NCBI RefSeq assembly: GCF_029222905.1
Contig: NZ_JARHUE010000008.1
Location: 1 to 64,000, forward strand
DNA: 64,000 nucleotides
Origin: Neptuniibacter sp. CAU 1671
Lineage (GTDB): Bacteria; Pseudomonadota; Gammaproteobacteria; Pseudomonadales; Balneatricaceae
Direction of reading: 5' to 3'
In this document: positions 35,101 through 43,813 of the stretch, piece by piece
How positions within the stretch are numbered: position 1 is the stretch's first letter
Layout of the letters: each line of letters starts with the position of its first letter
Program-made: the position numbers and the translations under genes
The notes under the pieces: generated by a model
Database searches by the model: none
What the model saw: the letters and a program-made list of their open reading frames with translations, nothing else
Told to the model about the DNA's origin: nothing

Positions 35101-35778
35101 TTAAGCCGCCTGCAAATAATCAAGAACACCGCGCCAGGGTAAACTGAACAGACCCATGATTATGATGATGAGTCCTGCGACCTGACGGGTCAGTTGTTGT
35201 TGCAGCAGGCTTTTTACCTGCTGCGCAAAAAGTCCGGTTAACAGCATGACGGGCAGCGTGCCAAGACCAAAACAGGCCATCAGCAGGGCGCTGTACTGCC
35301 AGTCGGCGGCGGCTGAGGCCCAGATTAATGTGCTGTATACCAAGCCGCAGGGAAGCCAGCCCCAAAGGCTGCCTAAAAGAAACGCCTGACCGGGGTGGCG
35401 GGCTGGTAGCAATCTTCCGGCAAGCGGACGTAGTTGTTGCCAGAGCATGCCGCCAACCTTCTCGAGACGGGTCACGCCGAGCCACCACTGCGCAATATAT
35501 AAACCCATGGCGACCAGCATCAGACCTGCCAGAGTGCGCAAAATAAGCTGTAATTCAAGGTTGCTTAATAACCAGCCGAGACTGCCAAACAGGGCGCCGG
35601 CCAGGCTGTAGCTGAGTATCCGGCCACCGTTGTAGCTGACTAATAAACTTAGTCCCCGAGAGCCTGACGGAGCCTGTAATGCCACGCTGCTGGCGATACC
35701 GCCACACATGCCAAGGCAGTGGGTGCCGCCAAGCAGGCCGAGCAAAAAAGCGGTAGGTAGCGCAAAGGCTTCAGTCAT
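35101..35778 (-). CDS. SafE/DsbD_2-type membrane protein of the cbb3 locus
   Basis: A 225-residue inner-membrane protein with about six segments. The motif GTHCLGMCGG (residues 17-26) near the first segment and the later LPCGLVYST are typical of the sulfite exporter TauE/SafE-like, DsbD-core-like proteins that are almost always found beside ccoS or copper ATPases. The paired cysteines suggest electron or copper handling during cbb3 maturation, but the precise role is unsettled. It overlaps ccoS by eight bases, which implies translational coupling, and hemN follows after 34 bases. Confidence 0.87.
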   Translation of the reverse strand: MTEAFALPTAFLLGLLGGTHCLGMCGGIASSVALQAPSGSRGLSLLVSYNGGRILSYSLAGALFGSLGWLLSNLELQLILRTLAGLMLVAMGLYIAQWWLGVTRLEKVGGMLWQQLRPLAGRLLPARHPGQAFLLGSLWGWLPCGLVYSTLIWASAAADWQYSALLMACFGLGTLPVMLLTGLFAQQVKSLLQQQLTRQVAGLIIIIMGLFSLPWRGVLDYLQAA

Positions 35779-35959
35779 CGGATTTCCGAGGCGGTTTCGC
35801 GTCCTGCGGAATCAGATCATCATCATCGTCGAAAAGAATGCGGTGCGCAGGGGAGTCCAGATCGTCAAACTGTCCACTGTTTACGCTCCAGAAAAATGCC
35901 CAGACACCACATCCGGCAAGAATCACAGCGATTGGTATCAATAGATAGATAATGTCCAT
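35771..35959 (-). CDS. ccoS: Cbb3 oxidase maturation protein CcoS
   Basis: A 62-residue single-pass membrane protein: one hydrophobic segment (about residues 4-25) ending in FFWSVNSGQFDDLDSPAHRI, the CcoS family block, and an acidic cytoplasmic tail (ILFDDDDDLI). In Rhodobacter, CcoS is needed to insert cofactors (heme b and copper) into CcoN. It lies 41 bases downstream of ccoI and overlaps the SafE-like gene. Confidence 0.93.
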   Translation of the reverse strand: MDIIYLLIPIAVILAGCGVWAFFWSVNSGQFDDLDSPAHRILFDDDDDLIPQDAKPPRKSDD

Positions 35960-36000
35960 GGCATTGTCGCTAAATAGCCCTGAAAAAGTTGTGGCATAGT

Positions 36001-38484
36001 TTACCTGATTTTGGTTGTCTCAGCAGCTCTGTTTTTTGGCATAGAGCTGAGCCGCAAGGCATTACCAACCACCACCAGTGAGCTCAGAGACATGCCTAAC
36101 GCTGCCATATAGGGCGCGATAAAACCAAATGCAGCCAGGGGCAGGGCGGTCAGGTTATAGCAGAGTGACCAGGCCAGATTCTGATTGATAATCCGTCTGG
36201 ATTTACGCGCCAGCTGAATACCACTGGCCAGACGGGTCAGGTCATGGTTTACCAGTACAGCGTCTGCACTGGTTTTGGCCAGATCGGTTGCACTGCCCAT
36301 GGCAATGGACGTCTGAGAGCCTGCCAGAACGGGGATGTCGTTAATGCCGTCACCCACCATAATGACGCGCTTACCTTCGGCCTGCAGCTGATTGACATAT
36401 TGCAGTTTCTGTTCAGGGCTGGCGCCGGACATACAGTGGTTGATGCCAAGTTTGGTAACCGTATCGGTAACGGCACTGGAGCTGTCCCCGGTGAGCAGGT
36501 GGCAGTTCAGGCCGAGACGTTTAAGCTGCGCAATGGCGCTGGCCGCTTCCGGGCGCAGATGGTCGTTCAGGCGGAACCATGCCTGAGGTCCGGCTGCGCT
36601 GCACAGTAATAACCAGAGACCGCTTTGGGTCGGGGTGGTTAACGTGGCATCAGGGCAGAGTGTCATCGCATACTCGGGTTTGCCGATACGATAGAGGGTC
36701 TGATCAATCTTGCCCTGAAGACCCAGGCCCAGACTTGCCTCAATATCACGTGCGCTCAGTTGTTCTCGATTATCCTGAAAGGCGTGTGCGATAGGGTGCT
36801 CACTGTGTTTTTCCAGAGCGGCGGCGAGCTGAATGCATTGTTGTTCGCTGGTATCACCTAAGGGGATAACCTGCTGCAGGGTAAGTCGTCCTTCAGTCAG
36901 GGTTCCGGTTTTATCGAACACAACCTCATCTGCATTGGCCAGCGCTTCAAGTACATGACCACGGGTAATCAGTAAACCGTGTTCGCGCAGGGTGGCCGTG
37001 GCGGCTGTGAGGGCAGTCGGGGTGGCCAGCGACAAAGCGCAGGGACAGGTCACTACTAAAACTGACAGCGTGATCCAGAATGCATTGGCCGGTTCGATCT
37101 GCCACCAGCTGATGCTCACTACCGTTGCGGTCAGCAGGACGATGGCAACAAAATAGCTGGCGACCTTATCGGCAATTTTTGCGACGGCAGGTTTTTCCGC
37201 CTGCGCCCGTTCTAACAGGCGGACAATGGCGGATAGCTGCGTGTCGTTACCGGTTCGGGTGATACGCAGGGTCAGCGGATTTTCAACATTCATGGTGCCG
37301 CCCACCACAGCGTCACCGGTTTGTTTTGCGATTGGCAGATATTCGCCGGTCAGGGCTGACTCATCCACCGAGCTGCGACCGGCGATGATCTCGGCATCCG
37401 CAGGGATGGTTTGGCCGGGTTTGACCAGAATCTCCATGCCCGCCTTGAGTTCAGAGGCTGGGATCAATTGTTCTTTACCGTCCAGTATCTGTATCGCGCT
37501 GTTGGGAATCAGATTAAGCAGCGCATTCCCGGCGCGGCCTGAACGGTGGCGCGCTTTCATTTCAAGAAAACGACCAGTCAGCAAAAACAGGGTAAACATG
37601 GTGACAGAGTCAAAATAGACTTCACCGCTGTTGGTCACCGTCGCCCAGACACTGGCCAGATAGGCACCACCAATGGCAATTGAGACCGGTACATCCATGG
37701 TCAGATGACGGGTCTTGAAATCCCGGAGTGCGGCGATAAAAAACGACTGGGCGGAGTAAAGGATTACGGGGGTGGCAAATACCAGGCTAACCCAGCGCAT
37801 AAAGGATTCATATTGTGTTTCCATGCCCTGGAGAGCACCGCCATAAAGGGCGATGGCCAGCATCATGGTCTGCATCATACCAATGCCGGCAACGCCGAGA
37901 CGGCGCAGCGCTTTTTTCTGCTCCAGCGCGAGCCGCTGCTCTTCAAGATCCGGCTGGTAGGGGTGGGCCTGATAACCGATGCAATAAATTTCGGCGAAAA
38001 TATGGCTGAGTTTTTGTTGTTCGGGCTGCCAACTGATGCGTGCACGGTGATTTGTCAGGTTCACCCGAACCTCAAGTACACCGTCCATCTTGCTCAGATG
38101 GTGTTCCAGTAACCAGACGCAGGCGGCACAGGTAATGCCTTCAATGACCAGGCTGGCTTCCCGGTGATTTTCAATTGCCGAGACAAATCCCTGCTGGAGT
38201 TCAGGGCTATCGTACAGTGTCAGCTCATCGAGGAAACCGGATTTAAGCTCCCGGGTTTTAATCTCCGGAGAACCGGCAGGTCCAGCCCGGTGTTTATAAT
38301 AATTTTCCAGGCCACTGGCCGCGATGGTCTCAGCCACCGCCTGGCATCCGGGGCAGCACATTGACCGCGGCTGACCCTGGATCAGCGCGCGGTAATCGGT
38401 ACCCGGTGGGATCGGCAAACCGCAGTGGAAGCAGTCTGCTGCAGCGTCCAGTGTTTGGGGAGCCGCCAGTGACGTGTCAGTCAT
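36001..38484 (-). CDS. ccoI: Copper-transporting P-type ATPase CcoI
   Basis: An 827-residue P1B-type ATPase of the cbb3 assembly set, which exports Cu(I) towards the periplasm for the CcoN CuB centre. The N-terminus carries a cysteine-rich extension (FHCGLPIPP near 19 and MCCPGCQA near 42), typical of CcoI/FixI, then an HMA domain with GITCAACVWLLEHHL near 118. Membrane core: CPC near 480, phosphorylated DKTGT near 523, HP motif in KHSEHPIAHAF near 563, and hinge GDGINDIPVL near 712. It is four bases downstream of ccoH. The two extra cysteine motifs separate it from general CopA copper-detoxification pumps. Confidence 0.95.
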   Translation of the reverse strand: MTDTSLAAPQTLDAAADCFHCGLPIPPGTDYRALIQGQPRSMCCPGCQAVAETIAASGLENYYKHRAGPAGSPEIKTRELKSGFLDELTLYDSPELQQGFVSAIENHREASLVIEGITCAACVWLLEHHLSKMDGVLEVRVNLTNHRARISWQPEQQKLSHIFAEIYCIGYQAHPYQPDLEEQRLALEQKKALRRLGVAGIGMMQTMMLAIALYGGALQGMETQYESFMRWVSLVFATPVILYSAQSFFIAALRDFKTRHLTMDVPVSIAIGGAYLASVWATVTNSGEVYFDSVTMFTLFLLTGRFLEMKARHRSGRAGNALLNLIPNSAIQILDGKEQLIPASELKAGMEILVKPGQTIPADAEIIAGRSSVDESALTGEYLPIAKQTGDAVVGGTMNVENPLTLRITRTGNDTQLSAIVRLLERAQAEKPAVAKIADKVASYFVAIVLLTATVVSISWWQIEPANAFWITLSVLVVTCPCALSLATPTALTAATATLREHGLLITRGHVLEALANADEVVFDKTGTLTEGRLTLQQVIPLGDTSEQQCIQLAAALEKHSEHPIAHAFQDNREQLSARDIEASLGLGLQGKIDQTLYRIGKPEYAMTLCPDATLTTPTQSGLWLLLCSAAGPQAWFRLNDHLRPEAASAIAQLKRLGLNCHLLTGDSSSAVTDTVTKLGINHCMSGASPEQKLQYVNQLQAEGKRVIMVGDGINDIPVLAGSQTSIAMGSATDLAKTSADAVLVNHDLTRLASGIQLARKSRRIINQNLAWSLCYNLTALPLAAFGFIAPYMAALGMSLSSLVVVGNALRLSSMPKNRAAETTKIR

Positions 38485-38488
38485 ACAC

Positions 38489-39001
38489 TCAGTTTTCAGC
38501 GCTTAGCTCAACGGTGTTCTGATCGTAAGGGGGTGAAATCTCTGCACGCAATCGCCATTCCTCACTGGAAGGCTCAAGCAGCAGGTAACGCTTACCTTTT
38601 AGCTCAGCCTGCAAACTGCCGGTATAGGCCATGCTGCCAGGCACACGCTTCAGGGTGATTGACTGGTCATATTTTTGATGTGTTGGATGCACGATGTTCA
38701 GATTCAATGTTTCAGGCGGCGTATCCTGATTGGTTTTGAAATTCAGCATCAGATCGCCAGTCAGGTTGTCCAGCATCAGGTTAGCACCAATGCCCATACG
38801 CTGAGCGGCTTCAACCCGGCTTGGATCCAGAACATGGTTACGTGCAACCTTGTAAAAGTCATCTTTAACCAAACCGTCCATTGTAACGATGGAAAGATAC
38901 AAAAAGGTGAAGCCATAGATGAATACAGCAATCAGTGGAGCCAGAATAAACCAGAGCCAGGGTTGCTTGTACCAGGGTGCCTGAGGCGTTTGATCAGTCA
39001 T
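38489..39001 (-). CDS. ccoH: Cbb3 oxidase assembly protein CcoH (FixH family)
   Basis: A 170-residue protein with one membrane segment (about residues 15-40, WLWFILAPLIAVFIYGFTFL) and a periplasmic beta-rich domain. The sequence VKDDFYKVARNHVLD near 47-60 is the FixH/CcoH family hallmark. CcoH binds CcoN and CcoP during assembly and stays with the mature complex in some species. It is only four bases from ccoI. A strong terminator separates it from ccoG upstream, so ccoH may start its own transcript or depend on read-through. Confidence 0.92.
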   Translation of the reverse strand: MTDQTPQAPWYKQPWLWFILAPLIAVFIYGFTFLYLSIVTMDGLVKDDFYKVARNHVLDPSRVEAAQRMGIGANLMLDNLTGDLMLNFKTNQDTPPETLNLNIVHPTHQKYDQSITLKRVPGSMAYTGSLQAELKGKRYLLLEPSSEEWRLRAEISPPYDQNTVELSAEN

Positions 39002-39014
39002 ATTTCTACCATGT

Positions 39015-39059
39015 ATAAAAAAAGCTGCCGGGGCGCCGTGCTGGTGGCACCGGGCAGCT
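39015..39059 (-). terminator. Intrinsic terminator between ccoG and ccoH
   Basis: On the minus strand AGCTGCCCGGTGCC (39059-39046) pairs with GGCGCCCCGGCAGCT (39037-39023), with one G-U pair and a small internal mismatch, and is followed directly by seven T residues and TAT. This is a strong terminator 20-50 bases after the ccoG stop and just before ccoH. It would split the locus or limit expression of the assembly genes. Confidence 0.8.
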
Positions 39060-39095
39060 ATTCTAACCGATTTATATCAGCTGCGTGCAATGCCC

Positions 39096-40520
39096 TTAAC
39101 GGGCAGGTGCAGGACCGATAAAGCGGCTCTCTTCAGTGATGCTGATGTCCGGGGCATTTACGGCAGTCACCGTGAAATGGATCTTGGTATTGGCGGATTC
39201 CAGATAGCGTCGATCAAGATCAAGGCGCAGTGGCAGATCCAGCAATTCACCTGCGGAGATTGTGACCTCAGAAGGACCAATCAGTTCAAGTCCATCAAGA
39301 CCCGATACCGAGATTGTATAACGGTGATCATTCTGCTCTTTGTTGGCCATCTTCAGCGTATACACGTTTTCAATTTTACCACTGGGCGTTTCAACAAAGA
39401 GCTGACCCCGGTCACGTAAAATATCCAGTTCCAGAGGTACACGGTTAAATAGTGTATAACCAAAGGCGATAAACATGGCACATAGCACAGCGAAGTAGCC
39501 AATCAGTCGGGGACGGAAGATGTGAGTGGTTTTACCTTCCAACTGATGTTCAGTGGTGTAACGTACCAGTCCGCGGGGATAACCCATGCGATCCATGATG
39601 TCGTCGCAGGCATCAATACAGGCACCACAGGCGACGCATTCGTATTGCAGACCATCACGGATATCAATGCCAACAGGGCAGACATGGACGCAGTTACCAC
39701 AATCAATACAGTCGCCTAAGCCCTGGGCTTTATAGTCTGCTTCTTTTTTACGTTTACCGCGGGTTTCGCCACGTTTTTCATCGTAAGAGATGATCAGGGT
39801 GTCCTGATCAAACATAACGGACTGGAAACGGGCGTAAGGGCACATGTAGATACAGACCTGCTCACGCAGCCAGCCAGCATTACCGTAGGTGGCTACTGTG
39901 AAAAAGCCCAACCACCAGGTTTCCCAGGGGCCGAGATTCCAGCTCAGGATATCCGGGATCAGCTCACGTACCGGTGAGAAATAACCAACAAAGGCCACCG
40001 CGGTAGCAATCGAAAACGCCAACCACAGGAAGTGTTTCAGACTTTTACGCAGAAACTTTTCAGTGGTCCAGGGTTGTTTGTCCACGCGCATGCGTTGATT
40101 GCGATCACCCTCTGCAAATTTTTCGATCCAGATATAGATCCAGGTCCAGACGAACTGTGGGCAGGCATAACCGCACCACAAGCGACCGGCAAATACAGTA
40201 AAGAAGAACAGGGCAAAGGCCAGGATAATCAGCAGCCAGGAGAGCAGCATAAAGTCCTGAGGCCAGAACGTCATGCCAAATACATGGAACTGGCGGTTAG
40301 GCAGGTCAAACAACACAGCCTGTCGGCCATCCCAGCTTAACCAGGAAAAACCAAAAAACATCACCAGCATAATCAGACTGGAAAGTTGACGGAACTTCTT
40401 AAAAAATCCCGTGTAATGCTTAACGTAGATATGCTCCCGTTTGGCATACAGATCGAAGTTTTCGGCTGCATTTTTCTTGGGCGGTTTTGGAGTGATATTT
40501 TGCACCGGAATCTGGTTCAT
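39096..40520 (-). CDS. ccoG: Cbb3 oxidase accessory ferredoxin CcoG (FixG family)
   Basis: A 474-residue inner-membrane iron-sulfur protein. About four or five membrane segments; a cytoplasmic domain holds two [4Fe-4S] motifs, CIDCGNCVHVCPVGID and CVACGACIDACDDIMD, and earlier membrane-adjacent cysteines in GRLWCGYACPQFVW and YMCPYARFQ. CcoG acts in copper reduction during cbb3 assembly (shown in Rhodobacter). The C-terminal third is a periplasmic Ig-like domain. I start at ATG 40520; the region before it is unlike the family. It follows ccoP after a terminator, so it likely has its own promoter between 40520 and 40606. Confidence 0.93.
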   Translation of the reverse strand: MNQIPVQNITPKPPKKNAAENFDLYAKREHIYVKHYTGFFKKFRQLSSLIMLVMFFGFSWLSWDGRQAVLFDLPNRQFHVFGMTFWPQDFMLLSWLLIILAFALFFFTVFAGRLWCGYACPQFVWTWIYIWIEKFAEGDRNQRMRVDKQPWTTEKFLRKSLKHFLWLAFSIATAVAFVGYFSPVRELIPDILSWNLGPWETWWLGFFTVATYGNAGWLREQVCIYMCPYARFQSVMFDQDTLIISYDEKRGETRGKRKKEADYKAQGLGDCIDCGNCVHVCPVGIDIRDGLQYECVACGACIDACDDIMDRMGYPRGLVRYTTEHQLEGKTTHIFRPRLIGYFAVLCAMFIAFGYTLFNRVPLELDILRDRGQLFVETPSGKIENVYTLKMANKEQNDHRYTISVSGLDGLELIGPSEVTISAGELLDLPLRLDLDRRYLESANTKIHFTVTAVNAPDISITEESRFIGPAPAR

Positions 40521-40606
40521 AAGCGTTCTTCTGTGGCAAAAGCAAAAACTGATCCCTAGCAACCTTAGGTTTATTAGGGAATTTGCATATTATACTAACC
40601 CGGAAA

Positions 40607-40642
40607 TAAAAAAGGCGATATGACCTAGATCATATCGCCTTT
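40607..40642 (-). terminator. Intrinsic terminator after ccoP
   Basis: A 13-bp perfect stem, AAAGGCGATATGA (40611-40623) and TCATATCGCCTTT (40630-40642), six-base loop. On the minus strand it is followed by a run of T residues (TTTTTTATTT with the stem end). It ends the ccoNOQP transcript 20 bases after ccoP. Confidence 0.9.
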
Positions 40643-40660
40643 CTTCAGTGACTGTCCCGC

Positions 40661-41554
40661 TTATTTATTGGACAGACTGTAGACATAAGCAGTGATCAGA
40701 TGAATCTTCTCATCGCTCAGCAGGTCTTTGTGCGCTGGCATCATACCTGCGCGGCCGTTACGGATAGTGTGTGCAACTTTCTCGAACGTACCACCATACA
40801 GCCAGATATTATCAGTCAGGTTAGGTGCACCCAGCATCTGAACGCCTTTTGCGTCAGTGCCGTGACATGCAGTACACAGAGCCTGGAACTGACCCTGGCC
40901 GCGAGCGGCAGCGTCTTTGTCCACTTCCTGACCACTCAGGCTCAGGACGTAGCTGGCAACGTCGCGTACACCTTCTTCACCCAGTACAGCACCCCAAGGT
41001 GGCATACCGCCATTACGGCCATTGGTGATGGTGGCTTTGATGGTGGCAGGTGCGCCGCCGTACAACCAGTCATTGTCGGTCAGGTTAGGGAAGCCGTGGG
41101 CGCCGGTACCGGCAGAACCATGGCATACAGCACAGTTGTTACCAAACATGCGCTGACCCATTTTCAGGCCTTTTTCGTTTTCAGGCAGCTGCAGTTCTTC
41201 TACAGAAATGGCTGCGTACTTGGCGAAGACAGGCTTGTACACCTCTTCAGCATGTGCCATCTCTTCTTCCCACTGGTTGTGAGAAGTCCAGCCCAGCAGA
41301 CCCTGGAAGCTACCCAGACCTGGATAGAGAACCAGATAAACCAGACCAAAGATGACGGTACCCAGGAACATTTTGAACCACCACTGTGGCAGTGGATTGT
41401 CATATTCCTCAATGCCATCAAAGGCATGGCCAACTTTTTCTTCAGTAGTATCGTTAAATTTCTGACTCTTACGAGTCGCAAACAGTAACCAGGTACAACC
41501 CAGGATAACTGCCAGGGTAATGACGGATACCCACGCGCTCCAGAAAGCACTCAT
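40661..41554 (-). CDS. ccoP: Cbb3 oxidase diheme subunit CcoP
   Basis: A 297-residue membrane-anchored diheme cytochrome c that passes electrons to CcoO/CcoN. Two N-terminal hydrophobic segments (about residues 5-24 and 58-76) precede two heme c domains with CAVCH (near 142) and CTACH (near 228). Methionine ligands are in the GGMPPWGAVL and GMMPAHKDLL segments. It overlaps ccoQ by four bases (ATGA), implying coupled translation. The terminator at 40607-40642 follows. Periplasmic domains should be matured by the Ccm system, encoded elsewhere. Confidence 0.96.
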   Translation of the reverse strand: MSAFWSAWVSVITLAVILGCTWLLFATRKSQKFNDTTEEKVGHAFDGIEEYDNPLPQWWFKMFLGTVIFGLVYLVLYPGLGSFQGLLGWTSHNQWEEEMAHAEEVYKPVFAKYAAISVEELQLPENEKGLKMGQRMFGNNCAVCHGSAGTGAHGFPNLTDNDWLYGGAPATIKATITNGRNGGMPPWGAVLGEEGVRDVASYVLSLSGQEVDKDAAARGQGQFQALCTACHGTDAKGVQMLGAPNLTDNIWLYGGTFEKVAHTIRNGRAGMMPAHKDLLSDEKIHLITAYVYSLSNK

Positions 41555-41733
41555 TTTTCAATTCTCCCGTTACTGGCCTTAGTATCCAGTTCATCTTCAG
41601 GCTCATTCAGCGGCATATTCGCTGCGTCGTCATACTTTGACTTGTTTTTTGGGTGCAGTACCCAAGCAAACAGTGCAAAGAAGACCACCATCATGATGAC
41701 TGGCATGTAGGGACCGTAAACTTCGTAATTCAC
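41551..41733 (-). CDS. ccoQ: Cbb3 oxidase subunit CcoQ (CcoQ/FixQ)
   Basis: A 60-residue single-pass membrane protein: YGPYMPVIMMVVFFALFAWV (about residues 6-25) then the conserved HPKNKSKYDDAANMPL block. CcoQ stabilises the cbb3 complex and contacts CcoP in several species. It is seven bases after ccoO and overlaps ccoP by four. Confidence 0.95.
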   Translation of the reverse strand: MNYEVYGPYMPVIMMVVFFALFAWVLHPKNKSKYDDAANMPLNEPEDELDTKASNGRIEK

Positions 41734-41740
41734 GCGTTAA

Positions 41741-42361
41741 TTACCGCTTGTTGTTGTACACAGAGTGGGTTTTACCCAGCGCCTGCAGGTAAGCGACCAG
41801 AGCATCGATCTCGTATTTGCCCTGAACAGCATCCTGTGCACCAGCGATCTGCTCATCGGTAAACGGTACGCCCATCGCGCGCTGTACTTCCAGTTTCTTA
41901 GCTGTGTCTTTACCAGTCAGCTTGTTCTCGAACAGCCAAGGGTAAGCAGGCATCTTGGATTCCGGAACCACGTCACGAGGGTTGTACAGGTGAGCACGGT
42001 GCCAGTCGTCAGAATAACGACCGCCTACACGGGCCAGGTCAGGACCGGTACGCTTGGAGCCCCACAGGAATGGGTGTTCCCAAACGAATTCGTTCGCAGT
42101 AGAGAAGTGACCGTAACGCTCGGTTTCGGCACGGAACGGACGAATCATCTGAGAGTGACAGTTGTTACAACCTTCACGGATGTAGATGTCACGGCCTTCA
42201 AACTCCAGCGCGGTGTAGGTACGCATACCTTCAATCGGCTTGGTTGTTGAGGTCTGGAAGAACAGAGGTACGATCTCTGCCAGACCACCGCCACTGATCG
42301 TGATGATGATCAGCAGGATCATGAGGCCGATATTCTTTTCTATCGTTTCATGTTTGATCAT
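41741..42361 (-). CDS. ccoO: Cbb3 oxidase monoheme subunit CcoO
   Basis: A 206-residue membrane-anchored cytochrome c. One N-terminal hydrophobic segment (about residues 10-34, [20 protein letters not shown]), then the heme site CNNCH near 62-66 within [18 protein letters not shown], a block highly conserved in CcoO. The methionine ligand is probably in [13 protein letters not shown] near 134-146. It is 21 bases after ccoN and seven before ccoQ, in one operon. Confidence 0.96.
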   Translation of the reverse strand: MIKHETIEKNIGLMILLIIITISGGGLAEIVPLFFQTSTTKPIEGMRTYTALEFEGRDIYIREGCNNCHSQMIRPFRAETERYGHFSTANEFVWEHPFLWGSKRTGPDLARVGGRYSDDWHRAHLYNPRDVVPESKMPAYPWLFENKLTGKDTAKKLEVQRAMGVPFTDEQIAGAQDAVQGKYEIDALVAYLQALGKTHSVYNNKR

Positions 42362-42382
42362 GTTGTTTAACTCCTATCGGCC

Positions 42383-43813
42383 TTAAGCTGTCTGTGGTGC
42401 AGCTTCAGCAGCAGGTGCAGTGCTGCCTTTACGCACGGTCTGCCAGGTGTTGTATGCCATCAGCAACATACCTGTCAGGAAGAACATGCCGCCCAACCAG
42501 CGCACAAAGTAACCTGGGTGAGAGGCTTCCAGTGCTTCAACAAAGCTGTAGGTCAGAGTGCCGTCTTCGTTTACTGCACGCCACATCAGACCCTGCAGAA
42601 TACCGTTTACCCACATCGCACAGATGTACAGTACGGTACCGACAGTTGCCAGCCAGAAGTGAGTGTTGATCAGGCCAACAGAGTACATCTGAGCCTTGCC
42701 GAACAGACGCGGAATCATGTGATAAACCGCACCGATGGAGATCATCGCTACCCAACCCAATGCGCCAGCGTGTACGTGGCCAACGGTCCAGTCAGTGTAG
42801 TGAGACAGGGCGTTTACCGTCTTGATGGACATCATCGGGCCTTCGAAGGTAGACATACCGTAGAAAGACAGAGATACCACCAGGAAGCGCAGAACAGGGT
42901 CAGTACGCAGTTTGTGCCATGCGCCGGACAGAGTCATCATACCGTTGATCATGCCACCCCAGGATGGCGCCAGCAGGATCAGGGACATTACCATCGCTAC
43001 AGACTGAGTCCAGTCAGGCAGCGCGGTGTAGTGAAGGTGGTGACCACCCGCCCAAATGTAAGTCGCAATCAGTGCCCAGAAGTGCACGATGGACAGACGG
43101 TAAGAGTAGATTGGACGCTCAGCCTGTTTTGGCACGAAGTAGTACATCATGCCCAGGAAGCCTGCAGTCAGGAAGAAACCTACCGCATTGTGTCCGTACC
43201 ACCACTGAACCATGGCATCCACAGTACCTGGGTAAACAGAGTAGGACTTCATGAAGCTAACCGGCAGGGCTGCACTGTTCACGATGTGCAGGACTGCAAC
43301 CGTGATGATGAAAGCCATGTAGAACCAGTTACCTACATAAATGTGGGAGGTTTTACGCATTTTCACTGTTCCTAGGAAAACAATCGCGTAGGCAACCCAC
43401 ACCAGCGTAATCAGGATATCGATTGGCCATTCCAGCTCGGCATACTCTTTAGAAGAGGTATAACCCAGCGGCAGGGTGATAGCAGCAGCCAGGATAACGG
43501 CCTGCCAGCCCCAGAAAGTAAATGCAGCCAGACCGTCAGAAATCAGACGGCGCTGACAGGTACGCTGTACCACGTAGTAAGACGTTGCAAACAGGGCGCA
43601 ACCGCCGAATGCAAAGATAACTGCGTTGGTGTGCAGTGGACGCAGACGACCAAAGGTCAGCCACGGAGTATCAAAGTTCAGTGCAGGCCAAACCAGCTGC
43701 GCAGCAATCAGGACACCGACGGTCATACCGACGATACCCCAAATTACTGTCATGATGGCGAACTGGCGCACCACTTTGTAGTTGTAGGTGGTTGGTTCAG
43801 TTGCTGTGCTCAT
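42383..43813 (-). CDS. ccoN: Cbb3 oxidase catalytic subunit CcoN
   Basis: The 476-residue heme-copper oxidase subunit I of the C type, which reduces oxygen to water with high affinity and pumps protons. Twelve membrane segments; heme and CuB histidines are in [15 protein letters not shown] near 57, [19 protein letters not shown] near 202, [14 protein letters not shown] near 256, and [14 protein letters not shown] near 344. The active-site cross-linked tyrosine of C-type oxidases is expected within [17 protein letters not shown] near 314. It is the first gene of the ccoNOQP operon, with a 421-bp upstream region holding an FNR-type site. Length and motifs are normal. Confidence 0.97.
   Translation of the reverse strand: MSTATEPTTYNYKVVRQFAIMTVIWGIVGMTVGVLIAAQLVWPALNFDTPWLTFGRLRPLHTNAVIFAFGGCALFATSYYVVQRTCQRRLISDGLAAFTFWGWQAVILAAAITLPLGYTSSKEYAELEWPIDILITLVWVAYAIVFLGTVKMRKTSHIYVGNWFYMAFIITVAVLHIVNSAALPVSFMKSYSVYPGTVDAMVQWWYGHNAVGFFLTAGFLGMMYYFVPKQAERPIYSYRLSIVHFWALIATYIWAGGHHLHYTALPDWTQSVAMVMSLILLAPSWGGMINGMMTLSGAWHKLRTDPVLRFLVVSLSFYGMSTFEGPMMSIKTVNALSHYTDWTVGHVHAGALGWVAMISIGAVYHMIPRLFGKAQMYSVGLINTHFWLATVGTVLYICAMWVNGILQGLMWRAVNEDGTLTYSFVEALEASHPGYFVRWLGGMFFLTGMLLMAYNTWQTVRKGSTAPAAEAAPQTA

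Noticed and set aside
40700-41488. 262-codon frame opposite ccoP
   Set aside because: Antisense shadow of ccoP with no start signal.
42518-43375. 285-codon frame opposite ccoN
   Set aside because: Antisense shadow of ccoN; no family pattern and an unlikely amino acid mix.
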